Of a stretch of DNA of 64,000 nucleotides, positions 57,601 through 64,000 are shown piece after piece (position 1 is the first letter of the stretch; each line of letters opens with the position of its first letter). This stretch comes from Elgaria multicarinata webbii (lineage: Eukaryota > Chordata > Lepidosauria > Squamata > Anguidae), in contig NC_086172.1 in assembly GCF_023053635.1 (NCBI RefSeq), positions 68,808,681 through 68,872,680 on the forward strand. The letters are read 5' to 3'. The notes beneath the pieces were generated by a model. That model made no database searches, was not told where the DNA came from, and worked only from the letters and a program-made list of their open reading frames with translations. Position numbers and translations under genes: made by a program.

Positions 57601-60479
57601 TGGATGATTCAGTTGATTTCTTTTCTAGTCCTGGCTTACCTGCCACTCTGTTAGAATCTTATTCAAGAGCCTGTTAACTGTAACATTTTCATAACAAGTA
57701 AGGAAACAGCTTTTCCAATTTTCCACCCACCTGGTTTTCTTCACAGTGATATTGTTACTAATCTTCTCTAGTCTACATTCTCCAGTGTCAAGGTTAATTA
57801 CTCATAGCAGGTCTTACACAGACCAGAAGGATTTTCAATATGTATCATGGTTTTCACCACATTTCAGAGTTGTACAATTTCACAAAAATATGCCAATTTA
57901 TTTTAAATGGAGTACAGTTCTTCCTTTCCACCAAATTTGCATGTTCAAGAAAGAATAATGCAGAACTAAGATTCAGGAAAGAAAATGTTTACCCTTCAGA
58001 TCCAAAAGCAAATAATGTATTAGTACAAATGTAAATTATTCCAAAGTCCCTACAAGAGGATGAATTACAACTCTAAATAATTACAGATCTAATCTGATTC
58101 TACTCCTTTCTTGTGGAACAAATTACTGTTCAGATATTGGCTTCATATTTGTTATTGAGTAATATAGCACATTTTAATATACTTCAAGAAAAAGGGATCC
58201 AACAAGTTACTGACTATGGTACAGACAATAATGAAAACTCCTGGATTTACTGACAACCAGTGAAGGTGGAGTCATTTAACCTATGTGTGTGTGTGTGTGT
58301 GTGTGTGTGTTAAATATCCTTTTCCTCTTGCCAAATATTTTATAAAATTAAAACACTACAAACCCAGTTTGTTAACTGCCAGGATGTTGTTGCTTTTTCT
58401 TGTCTAAAAACTACTGGTCTGGTGTAAGTCCTGCTAACTGAGCCTGTTACTTATTGACACTGTCCAATGTGTTTAAATAGGTTTTGAATAAATAAATCTC
58501 CAACTTCCACAAAACTGAAAACTAAACAAGTCTATAGTTTCAAAGTCTAAAGCAAATACAAACCCTTAGGCTGCAACCCTAAAGAAACGTAGCAGGAAGT
58601 AAGCACCAATGAACAGAGTGGGACTTATTTCCAAATAATCTTGCACAGGATTGTGCAGCAAATGCCGTTATTCATCAAAAGCCATGGAATCTTAGCTGGA
58701 ACTTGCCCACCTATACTATCCTAGAAGATTTTTTGACAGACGGTGCTTGGTTTTTACTCCTCTATGAACAGAGAAACTCTCAACTTTTGTGAACTGTCCA
58801 GAGAGCTTCAGCTGTGGGGCGGTATATAACTGTAATTAATAAATAAATAAATAAATAAATAAATTTAAGACTTTTAAAGCATGGGGGAGGAAAACAAAAT
58901 CTACAAAAAAACCCACGTATGGTTTGCTTTATATCCTCCAGGCTGCTGCACATGAAACAGGCTCTTGCCTATAAGCCCTAATCACATAATAAACTATTGA
59001 TAAGGTGCATTTGTCTTTGCATCGTAGATGCTTGCAGGGTACATACTGTTGATGGGTAAAGTCCAGCAATTCTGCTCATCTCCCAAGTCTCCTCTTCTGA
59101 AACTATGCCATAATACTTCAGTTGCTTTCTCACTTCTTTGCTGATCAAAGCCCAAGTTAGGCTTGTCAGGTTTTCTTTTGTTTCCCCCTTTAAGTATTTG
59201 TCTCTCAAAAACACAATGAATTTTTAACCTGGGTTGCCTGGAAATAACTAAATTATTATTATTATTTATTTATATAGCATGACTTTAAATGCTTCAATAT
59301 CAGCATAGTACTAGTTTTTTATACATTCATTTTAAATATAGGAATAAAAAATAACGTCACTCAGTTTCCTTATACCTCCTCATTTACCTTTTTACACTTG
59401 CAAAAAAAGAAGAGTGCCCACAAATAAATAAATAAATAAATATTAAAAACGTGCATACATACACAGGTCCAAAGTGCTGCTTGCTTCCAAAAAGTCTGAC
59501 TTTAAGCACACGTACAAACCCCAATATTTTGGCAGCTTTAAAAACTGACATATCTATTGTAGCATAAGCTTTTGTAGACTAGAGTAGGGGTAGGAGGGAA
59601 GTAGATCTGGATCTACTGGCAGATTTCTAGTGTATTTACAATATAGTTTGCCAAGGATTTCTGACTATAACTATAGCAGCAGCAAAATGACTCTCCCCTG
59701 CACGGTCCCTAAATTATACTAAAGAAATGAAGAAATCACAGGACAACCAGGAATGGGTTTTTGTGTGGAAGGTCTCTGCGATTCATTCAGTTCTGGTAAT
59801 CAGAACAAGATCCTGGTTTTAGAATTCTTTAATTCTAAGGACCAGCATGCAAGCTTTTGAGAACTCAAGAGCTTGCATAATTTAGAGGCATTTTGTTTGG
59901 CCCTAATATAGGTATCCCCTAATTGTGGCGTTTGGATTTATTTCCCTTTATGGAAGCGGCAGTGCTTATCTTTTGTTTTGTGTTCGTTCTAAGGGTAATG
60001 ACTTTTGCATCGGGCTCCAGGCAGTGGATCTCAAGAGTTCTTCTACAAAACAAAGTAGACCTCCCCAAGCTGTGGTCTGCCCACCTCTGGAGTAGAGCCC
60101 TCGAATCCCTTATTCCAGAATACGTCGGATAGCCTTTACAGTGGCAACGTTTTGTTTTGGGGTTGTTGTTGTTGTTGTTTGAAACTGTTCGTGCAACAGG
60201 CAAACCCGGGCATTACTTCAGCAGTCTCCCCACCACCAACACCTGGCCGAGCTCTCAAGAGGGGTTTTTACACGGCTGCTAACCTCCCACTCGGAGGAGT
60301 CTCCCCGCAGCGCTCCCAACGTAGCCCTTTCGCCCTCTCACAGCACGCTCCCGTCCGCCTTCACTCACTCACTCACAGCGCACGGTGTGGAAGGCGGAGC
60401 GCGGCTGCCTCTCGAAACTCTCGCCCAGCAGCAAGGCGCGCTCCTTACAGTCGAAGAGCGGCGGGGCCGCCCCGTTCAT
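45558..60479 (-). CDS. EAF2: EAF2, ELL-associated factor 2 (six coding exons)
   Basis: EAF2 binds ELL-family RNA polymerase II elongation factors in the nucleus and stimulates elongation. Joining 60479-60377, 57526-57432, 55683-55547, 53884-53739, 48443-48189 and 45604-45558 (minus strand) gives 783 nt, 260 codons plus TGA, with no frame break and GT/AG at every junction. Residues about 13-112 form the conserved EAF domain: [81 protein letters not shown] short QQQQ run (125-128) precedes [14 protein letters not shown]. Residues 173-201 are a Ser/Asp/Glu-rich activation region, and the chain ends [12 protein letters not shown]. Length and sequence fit EAF2 better than EAF1 ([25 protein letters not shown]). 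Human EAF2 is also 260 residues by memory. It is head to head with IQCB1. Confidence 0.97.
45732..46420. repeat. Diverged direct duplications in EAF2 intron 5
   Basis: CCAAAGGTTCATTTC plus AATTGTCTAAGACATTAAAG CTGCAGTC occurs at 46261-46304 and again at 46374-46418, a 113-bp spacing. A second block, AAAGGCCAAACCT, followed by similar TTTTC and AATGG segments, occurs at 45738 and at 46315. The two sets suggest one older repeated unit. The family is not recognised. Confidence 0.6.
46562..46895 (+). mobile_element. CR1-clade LINE 3' end in EAF2 intron 5
   Basis: GAGCATGTTTAGCCTGGATA AGAGAAGATTGAGGGGAGAC, then CAGCTGGACATCAGGAAAAA CTTCCTG, GGCATTCAAGAGGCAGCTGG and GGCCTTATAGGCCCCTTCCA, ending ATTCTATGATTTATGA. 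This is the longest CR1 3' end in the window with an intact terminus. It lies antisense to EAF2. Confidence 0.92.
48189..48443 (-). CDS. EAF2: EAF2 coding exon 5
   Basis: Acceptor TTTTCAG before 48443, donor GTAAGT from 48188 (255 nt). Encodes [11 protein letters not shown], the Ser-rich acidic tract with eight Ser in a row (residues 183-190), and a looser tail ending HFMNTL plus the first base of Arg246. Confidence 0.96.
48607..49005 (+). mobile_element. Squamate tRNA-derived SINE in EAF2 intron 4
   Basis: GGCAGTGTGGTGCAGTGGTT AGACTG carries box A. CCCCAGGTTCAATTCCCTGC carries box B. The 3' part has TACTTCACAGGGTGGAAGAG and GGCCCTGAGCTCCTGGGAGG AAAGCCAGAATAAAAAA. This is the Sauria/Squam type. 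The middle (about 48680-48880) is longer than in related copies and may contain extra sequence. Confidence 0.8.
49006..52664. other. EAF2 intron 4, left part
   Basis: Intronic DNA without a recognised exon. At 51795-51890, TTATTTGAAACATTTTTACC CTGCTC and AGTGACTTACAAAGGTCAAT resemble a reversed LINE 3' end. Open frames here have no family features. Confidence 0.45.
52665..53290 (+). repeat. Degenerate minisatellite, about 115-bp units, in EAF2 intron 4
   Basis: Similar blocks start at about 52717, 52820, 52934, 53049 and 53164, spaced 103, 114, 115 and 115 bp. Each has G-AG-AG(A)TGAA, a T/C-rich patch, CCAG/CAACA, an A-rich patch and a G(A)GC(C)AG/TG ending. Clear examples are GTGCAGGAGATGAATCTCCT, GTGCAAGAGATGAACCCCCT and GTGCAGGAGGCAGAGCTTCT. 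Units are 60-75% alike by eye. Several open frames on both strands arise from it. Confidence 0.7.
53739..53884 (-). CDS. EAF2: EAF2 coding exon 4
   Basis: Acceptor CATGCAG before 53884, donor GTAAAT from 53738 (146 nt). Encodes the end of Arg112, [40 protein letters not shown] and SPMDDIER. The linker is variable in the family, apart from the SP..DDIERELKAE motif shared with exon 5. Confidence 0.95.
54023..54158. mobile_element. Palindromic DNA element, family B, in EAF2 intron 3
   Basis: AGGGCACAATCCTATGCATG TTTATACAG at left and CTGTATAAAAATGCATAGGA TTACATCCCTTA at right. The arms are AAAGTCCTACAACACCC and TTGTAGAACTTTCTT. Confidence 0.85.
54159..54603. mobile_element. Second inverted-end element directly adjoining family B
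   Basis: It starts AGGGCACAATCCTATTGATA and ends GCAGCCATAGGATTGCACCC TTAA, the same terminal sequence as family B. The 400-bp GC-rich interior is unlike it. Overlapping open frames on both strands in the interior have no family features. It probably used the same transposase source as family B. Confidence 0.7.
54604..54960 (+). mobile_element. Decayed LINE 3' end in EAF2 intron 3
   Basis: CTGATAAGTTGTGGAACTGC CTTCC, GCCAAAAGAACACATTTTTA TTTCCCCAGAC, then GTATTGTTTATTTGATGCTG and GTAAACCACACAGAACATAC TGATAGGGCAGCATACAAAT form an L2-like 3' end with an AATAAA tail. The subfamily is uncertain. Confidence 0.55.
55547..55683 (-). CDS. EAF2: EAF2 coding exon 3
   Basis: Acceptor AAAATAG before 55683, donor GTGGGTGG from 55546 (137 nt). 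Encodes [40 protein letters not shown] and TVKKT plus two bases of Arg112. The 3' half, with the donor and 57 bp of intron 3, is duplicated at 57674-57800. Confidence 0.97.
57432..57526 (-). CDS. EAF2: EAF2 coding exon 2
   Basis: Acceptor TTATTTAG before 57526, donor GTAAGA from 57431 (95 nt). Encodes the rest of Tyr35, then [20 protein letters not shown] and [11 protein letters not shown]. This is the core of the EAF domain. Confidence 0.97.
57674..57800 (-). pseudogene. Partial duplicate of EAF2 exon 3 in intron 1
   Basis: 127 bp match 55490-55616 with 7 differences and no gap, in the same orientation. The copy covers 57 bp of intron 3, the donor GTGGGT and the last 70 bp of exon 3. It lacks the first half of exon 3 and its acceptor. 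Translated, it still reads [21 protein letters not shown] without a stop; changes against exon 3 include H to L, L to I and S to N. It sits between exons 1 and 2, about 2.2 kb 5' of the real exon. With no nearby acceptor seen, it is probably not spliced. Confidence 0.9.
58284..58310 (+). repeat. TG microsatellite
   Basis: About thirteen TG units, in EAF2 intron 1. Confidence 0.95.
58568..58660. mobile_element. Palindromic DNA element, family C
   Basis: TTAGGCTGCAACCCTAAAGA at left and GCACAGGATTGTGCAGCAAA at right, with an internal GAAGTAAGCACCAATGAAC and GTGGGACTTATTTCC. It is related to the piece at 40338-40490. Confidence 0.6.
58775..58864 (+). mobile_element. L2-clade LINE 3' tail
   Basis: TTTTGTGAACTGTCCAGAGA GCTTCAGCTGTGGGGCGGTA is followed by ATAACTGTAATTAAT and AAAT units (58837-58864). 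Only the last part of the 3' UTR is present. Confidence 0.8.
58979..59223 (-). other. Unexplained 78-codon open frame in EAF2 intron 1
   Basis: A stop-to-stop frame on the EAF2 strand without an ATG at its head. It reads [77 protein letters not shown]. The composition is protein-like (charged, no low complexity). I do not recognise a family. An AG lies just before it on that strand, but I see no clear donor. It could be a fragment of an old retrocopy or transposon, or chance. Confidence 0.3.
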
Positions 60480-61130
60480 GCCGAGCAACCCACTCCGCTG
60501 TCCCGGCTTCCCCCTTTCGCCAACTCCTCCGTCCGTCCGTCCCGCAGCGCCACAGCCGCCTCCGCCACAGACACGCCGCTTCCACTTCTACCACCAACAA
60601 ACAGCACCAGCGACCTCGCTCGCCCGCGGGGGACGAGGAGGGCGGGGCCGCCACACAGACACACCATCCCCTCACAGAAGACGCACGCCCTTCCGCGCAC
60701 CGCCATCTCCTCATTGGCGCATCGAGTGCTCCTTTGTCTTAGAGAGAGGCGACGCAAGAAGACTTTTAAGCCTTCCTATTGGCTGCGGCCGCCTATCCAG
60801 ACACGCCCACCTCAGATGTCCGTCACCCGTTGCAGGGAAGCGGGTAGGGGCTGCTGTACCTTCTGGAGTTTGAGCGGGGCTTAGGGGCCCAGGGGGGAAG
60901 GCCTCTTATGCAAATTAGGACAGAGGGACGGTTGGGGAAGAGCGTGCCGAGGCGAAGGACGTTACCTTCTCGCGCCGGGGATCGTAGAGGTGGAGGCCTT
61001 TGTGACCTCACCGCTGAAGCGGGCCGTAGGAGTAAGCGCCTCGTCAGCCCTTCCGGCCGGGGAAGGGTCAACGAGTGTGTTCTGTGGTCGATGACGGAGT
61101 CGTGACGGAAGGGGTTTCCCCAAAAATAGC
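60280..61130. promoter_or_regulatory. CpG-rich shared promoter of EAF2 and IQCB1
   Basis: Unlike the rest of the window, this segment is GC-rich and full of CpG. It covers EAF2 exon 1 and its upstream flank, and it faces IQCB1, whose first coding exon begins 2.7 kb from the EAF2 ATG. Two ATTGG boxes (CCAAT on the minus strand, NF-Y type) lie at 60713-60717 and 60778-60782. A CGTCA half-site of the CRE type is at 60821-60825. No TATA box is evident. Head-to-head genes with CpG islands usually share a bidirectional promoter. Long open frames through here are CpG-island artefacts. Confidence 0.8.
60377..60479 (-). CDS. EAF2: EAF2 coding exon 1
   Basis: ATG at 60479-60477; encodes [20 protein letters not shown] then [14 protein letters not shown] plus the first base of Tyr35 (103 nt). 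The donor GTGAGTGAG follows at 60376. The start was chosen because the following residues align with the EAF family N-terminus and the site lies in the CpG-rich promoter. Confidence 0.95.
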
Positions 61131-61199
61131 GTTACGCTAATAAAGTGCGTTGTGTCTGAGAAGCCTCGTTCGCAACCCATGAAGGCGCTTCGGGAATCA

Positions 61200-61420
61200 A
61201 CTACCTCGGGTTTGTGCTTGTCCTGAGCATGCACACCAGCATCCACGATTTCTGTCTTAAATGCTCTACCGCAATACTGCATTTGTATGGATGGATGATA
61301 TTCTGGAGGTGACAGACTTGACCTTAGGGGAGCTAGGGGTGGCAACGGCCGACAGAAAGCTCTGGCGTGGGCTGGTCCATGAAGTCACGAAGAGTCGGAA
61401 ACGACTGAACGAATAAACCA
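61200..61420 (+). mobile_element. BovB/RTE-type LINE, C-terminus and 3' end
   Basis: The frame from about 61295 reads DDILEVTDLTLGELGVATAD RKLWRGLVHEVTKSRKRLNE, then stop. This is the C-terminus of a BovB-type ORF2, with its RDRxxWRxxVHxVAKSRxRL pattern, as remembered. At DNA level, GGCGTGGGCTGGTCCATGAA GTCACGAAGAGTCGGAAACG ACTGAAC is the typical BovB 3' end. It is a 5'-truncated fossil, upstream of or within IQCB1 5' untranslated or intronic DNA. Confidence 0.75.
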
Positions 61421-61640
61421 CAATTCTCTCTGCATGCAGAGGTTCCCGGGTTCAATCCCTGGTATTGCTAGGTAGGAGGGAAAAGTTTGGTCTAAACCCC
61501 TCGTGGACCGCTGCCACTGATTACAGATGACAGGTAACCTGGTGTGCTCCACGTGTTTGGGATGACAGCTCCCATCAGCCCCAGCCAGCGGCTGAGGAAA
61601 GGACATGGTAGTTCTCATCCAAAGCATGTTGAGGGCACTG
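61421..61640. mobile_element. tRNA-SINE piece and family E element
   Basis: CTCTGCATGCAGAGGTTCCC GGGTTCAATCCCTGGTATTG (61428-61467) matches the SINE head at 9451. It is followed at about 61540-61640 by a family E core, GGATGACAGCTCCCATCAGC CCCAGCCAGC. Both are partial. Confidence 0.55.
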
Positions 61641-62132
61641 GGCTACCTACCCTTGGGGTAGTAGACAAGAGTGAGCTTTATAGGGTCTAAAATTGAGCTA
61701 GCTAATCACGATTGCGTGAGGCAGTTTACAACGTTCGCATTTGAAAACACATGCAGGGCTTAAAAGCAACATCACTTTAAAAACAAAACATTATTTTTGT
61801 TTATGTCTCTTTCCCTTGAAACTTCAGTCATGTTTGGCAGTCCTGTCATATGATGTGTAATTGTGTGGGGTGGCACTCTGCTTGTTGGACCTGTCATTCC
61901 TGCTCCCTGGCTGCCTGCATATTGGGGATGGGGGCTCATCTGTTGAAGGAAGCAGGCTCACCATGTGAGGTGCAATCCTGACTACATAGGGTTTCACATC
62001 ACAGTGAGAGTCTCCTCACATTGAGCCTGTTCTTCTTTAAAGATGTACCCTTCTAACAAGGATAGTTTAAGTGGGGACAGTAGGTGCAGTTCTGCTTTTG
62101 GAACTGATAATCACATCAGTTTATGTTAGGGA
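61641..62132. other. IQCB1 5' region, nothing recognised
   Basis: It lies between the promoter and the first coding exon of IQCB1, presumably 5' intron. No exon could be fixed. Confidence 0.4.
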
Positions 62133-62247
62133 ACACTCATGTTTAGACAGAAAAAACAGCTCTACACTTCTCAGCATGTCCTAGCCAGCATGGGAGTTGT
62201 AGGACTTTCTTTTCTGTCTAAACATGCATAGGATTGCACCCTTAATC
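62133..62247. mobile_element. Palindromic DNA element, family B, copy near IQCB1
   Basis: ACTCATGTTTAGACAGAAAA AACAGCTCTACACTTCTCAG at left and GGGAGTTGTAGGACTTTCTT, TCTGTCTAAACATGCATAGG ATTGCACCCTTAA at right. The left terminus is damaged. Confidence 0.8.
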
Positions 62248-63155
62248 ACTTAATCATGTGAAAGAGAACACCCAAATAAGGCTTTGGTTTATGGGGCATC
62301 AAACAGGTTAGGTTTGTAGTAGAAATGTGTAGCTCATACTAGAACTAGCGTGTCTTGAACTCATGCACTAGTTTTCATTCCTTGATGCCGCAGTCATCAA
62401 AGAAAATACATTGCATTGTAATCAGCATTCTTCTCTACCCTTTGAAGGTGTGGCGATTAAGCTGGTATTGAAATTAGAAATTTACAGTTGAGCCCTGGAC
62501 ATGTATGTTACATTTCATTCTGATATCTCAGTGTAAAATAGTGTTATCACACTACAAATAAATTTCCATACAGAATACAAACCATCAAAGGCCATCCATT
62601 AATCATTCATTTATGACCTCAGAATGAGATATTTTTCAGGTCCCTTAGCTACTCTTTTTCCTTTGAAATGTTTATCCCCAATTGTTTTCCAAGCAGTGAC
62701 TTCTTTCTTCAACACAATAGTCATAAAACCATTTGTTTGGCTTTCATGTGTTCTACTATTTCCTGTCATAACTGGTTGATAGGACCATATATATGCTGGT
62801 ACTTGTAAAAATGATTAGCTTCTTATCTTCTGACTTGTCCCAGCTTTAACAAGCATGGTAGTCAGCTGATTATGATGGCTCCATAAATGATAGCTGATCA
62901 ATAAGGGTATAATGAAGTGAGTGCTACTAATGGACAGGTGGTCCATCTAGTAGTCCAGGTCTGTTTACTCTGATTGGCAGCAACTCTCCAAGGTCCCTGG
63001 AAAAGGTACTTCCCACACTTTTTTCTTGAGATCATTTAAGTGACAATGCCGGAGATTGGAATACTTCCTCCCCTGGATATCCGATATGAATTTTATTAAC
63101 TGCATCTCCTTTATTGAACGGCATTTTACTTAACAGTTCATTTTCTCTAAAACAG
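62248..63155. other. IQCB1 5' intron, nothing recognised
   Basis: A/T-rich DNA with no exon or repeat identified. Confidence 0.4.
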
Positions 63156-63311
63156 AGCTCTCGTCTCTAACTAACATTGAGTGAGTTGCAATTGTTTGAC
63201 TGATGTGTGAAATGAAGCCATTATCTGTGGATACCAGAATATTGTCTCTGGCTGCCCTGGTCACTGAAAGCCCTGATCAGAATGTTCCTGTATTGCTGTT
63301 GAAGTTAAAAG
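63156..63311 (+). CDS. IQCB1: IQCB1 (NPHP5) first coding exon
   Basis: IQCB1 (nephrocystin-5) is an IQ-motif, calmodulin-binding protein of the ciliary base and photoreceptor connecting cilium, where it works with CEP290. ATG is at 63212-63214. The exon encodes MKPLSVDTRILSLAALVTES and PDQNVPVLLLKLK plus one base, then the donor GTAAAT at 63312. From memory, human IQCB1 starts MKPTGTDPRILSIAAEVAKS and continues PEQNVPVILLKLKE, so about 23 of 33 residues agree. A plausible acceptor (TTTTCTCTAAAACAG, ending 63155) gives a 56-nt untranslated part of the exon. The IQ motifs lie in later exons outside the window. Only this part of the gene is visible. Confidence 0.92.
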
Positions 63312-64000
63312 GTAAATATGTTGAGATCTTTTCAGCTTTAAGACTATAAGATAAATGGCAAAATAACCATATGTGTTGCGCCTCTTACATTATAAATGAA
63401 ATTGTGGTTCAGTATTTTATTATGCTAGAGTTCTTTCCGTTGGGTTTTTTGAAATGGCCATCTGTGCATCTATTGATATTTCCCCACTACAGATACATAA
63501 GCTAGTCCTCTTTTCTCCCTACTCCATTGCCTGTTATTGGCCATAATTTTAATGCTAATTTGCATAATTAATTCTTATTGGGAGATTTGTGGATTCCTTT
63601 GCTGAATTTGTAATTTTATGTAAAGAATGACATGCTAAAAGACTAAAGTAGGAACAGAGAGAAAAAGAGGTGCAATGCCACAGGTATTAGGATTAGGGTC
63701 CACAGAGAAGAAATGAGACCTGTACATAGATTTGCTAGATTTCATCTAGAACGAGGATTCTTTGCCCTTAAGGGATTCATGGTAAGAGTTGTTCCTGTCT
63801 ATAAGCAGTGCTGGTGCATTCTGAAGAGGCACTGAGGATGAACCACAGCAACATTATAGTTAGAACAACTATCAGTTGCTCGAGGGCTACTTTCCAGTAA
63901 AGGAAGTCTTTGTGGCTGAAGTTTGCTAATTCTAGCTGTGCAGAACAAGGAACTCGGGCCCTCTGATTACCAGAAGCCAAACTCACAATCTGTCCCGTTT
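63312..64000 (+). other. IQCB1 intron, runs off the window
   Basis: The next IQCB1 residues (EIINI... in human) are not found up to the right edge, so the following exon lies outside. The minus-strand frame at 63777-63986 has no family features. Confidence 0.6.

Noticed and set aside
60152-60884. Three long overlapping plus-strand open frames (162-196 codons) over the promoter
   Set aside because: They lie in the CpG island opposite EAF2 exon 1. Stop codons are rare in GC-rich DNA, the translations are Arg/Pro/Ser-rich without family features, and they conflict with the clear EAF2 exon.

Overview
The window looks like nuclear DNA of a squamate reptile, most likely a lizard. The evidence is AT-rich non-coding DNA with GT-AG introns, dense CR1- and L2-clade LINE fragments, a probable BovB-type LINE 3' end, tRNA-derived SINEs, many short palindromic DNA transposons and abundant microsatellites. 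The species cannot be read from the sequence.

Only two host genes are recognisable, both in the right third and arranged head to head. EAF2 (ELL-associated factor 2) lies on the minus strand with six coding exons between 60479 (ATG) and 45558 (stop). Joining the exons at GT/AG sites gives a 260-residue protein with no frame break. IQCB1 (NPHP5, nephrocystin-5) lies on the plus strand. Its first coding exon starts at 63212 and the rest of the gene runs off the right edge. A CpG-rich segment at about 60.28-61.13 kb, with two ATTGG (reverse CCAAT) boxes, lies between them and is the likely shared promoter. The same IQCB1-EAF2 head-to-head order is known in mammals, so this is conserved synteny.

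Positions 1 to about 45.4 kb lie beyond the 3' end of EAF2. I found no host coding exon there. It is a patchwork of transposon fossils and unique DNA: CR1 fragments (2.0, 4.2, 12.6, 18.0, 35.6-36.4, 42.6 kb), L2-clade fragments (4.65-6.4, 10.9, 28.3, 32.65-33.95, 36.4, 41.9 kb), an L1 fragment (21.5 kb), several inverted-repeat element families that I letter A-G, and tandem repeats. In human, SLC15A2 follows EAF2; I did not recognise any exon of it here.

The EAF2 introns hold the most individual features: a 127-bp, about 94% identical direct copy of the 3' half of exon 3 with its splice donor (intron 1), a degenerate tandem array of about 115-bp units (intron 4), two adjacent palindromic elements that share the same ends (intron 3), and an unexplained 78-codon open frame (intron 1).

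I found no undescribed functional system. The items most worth checking are the exon-3 duplicate, the nested insertions and the minisatellites.
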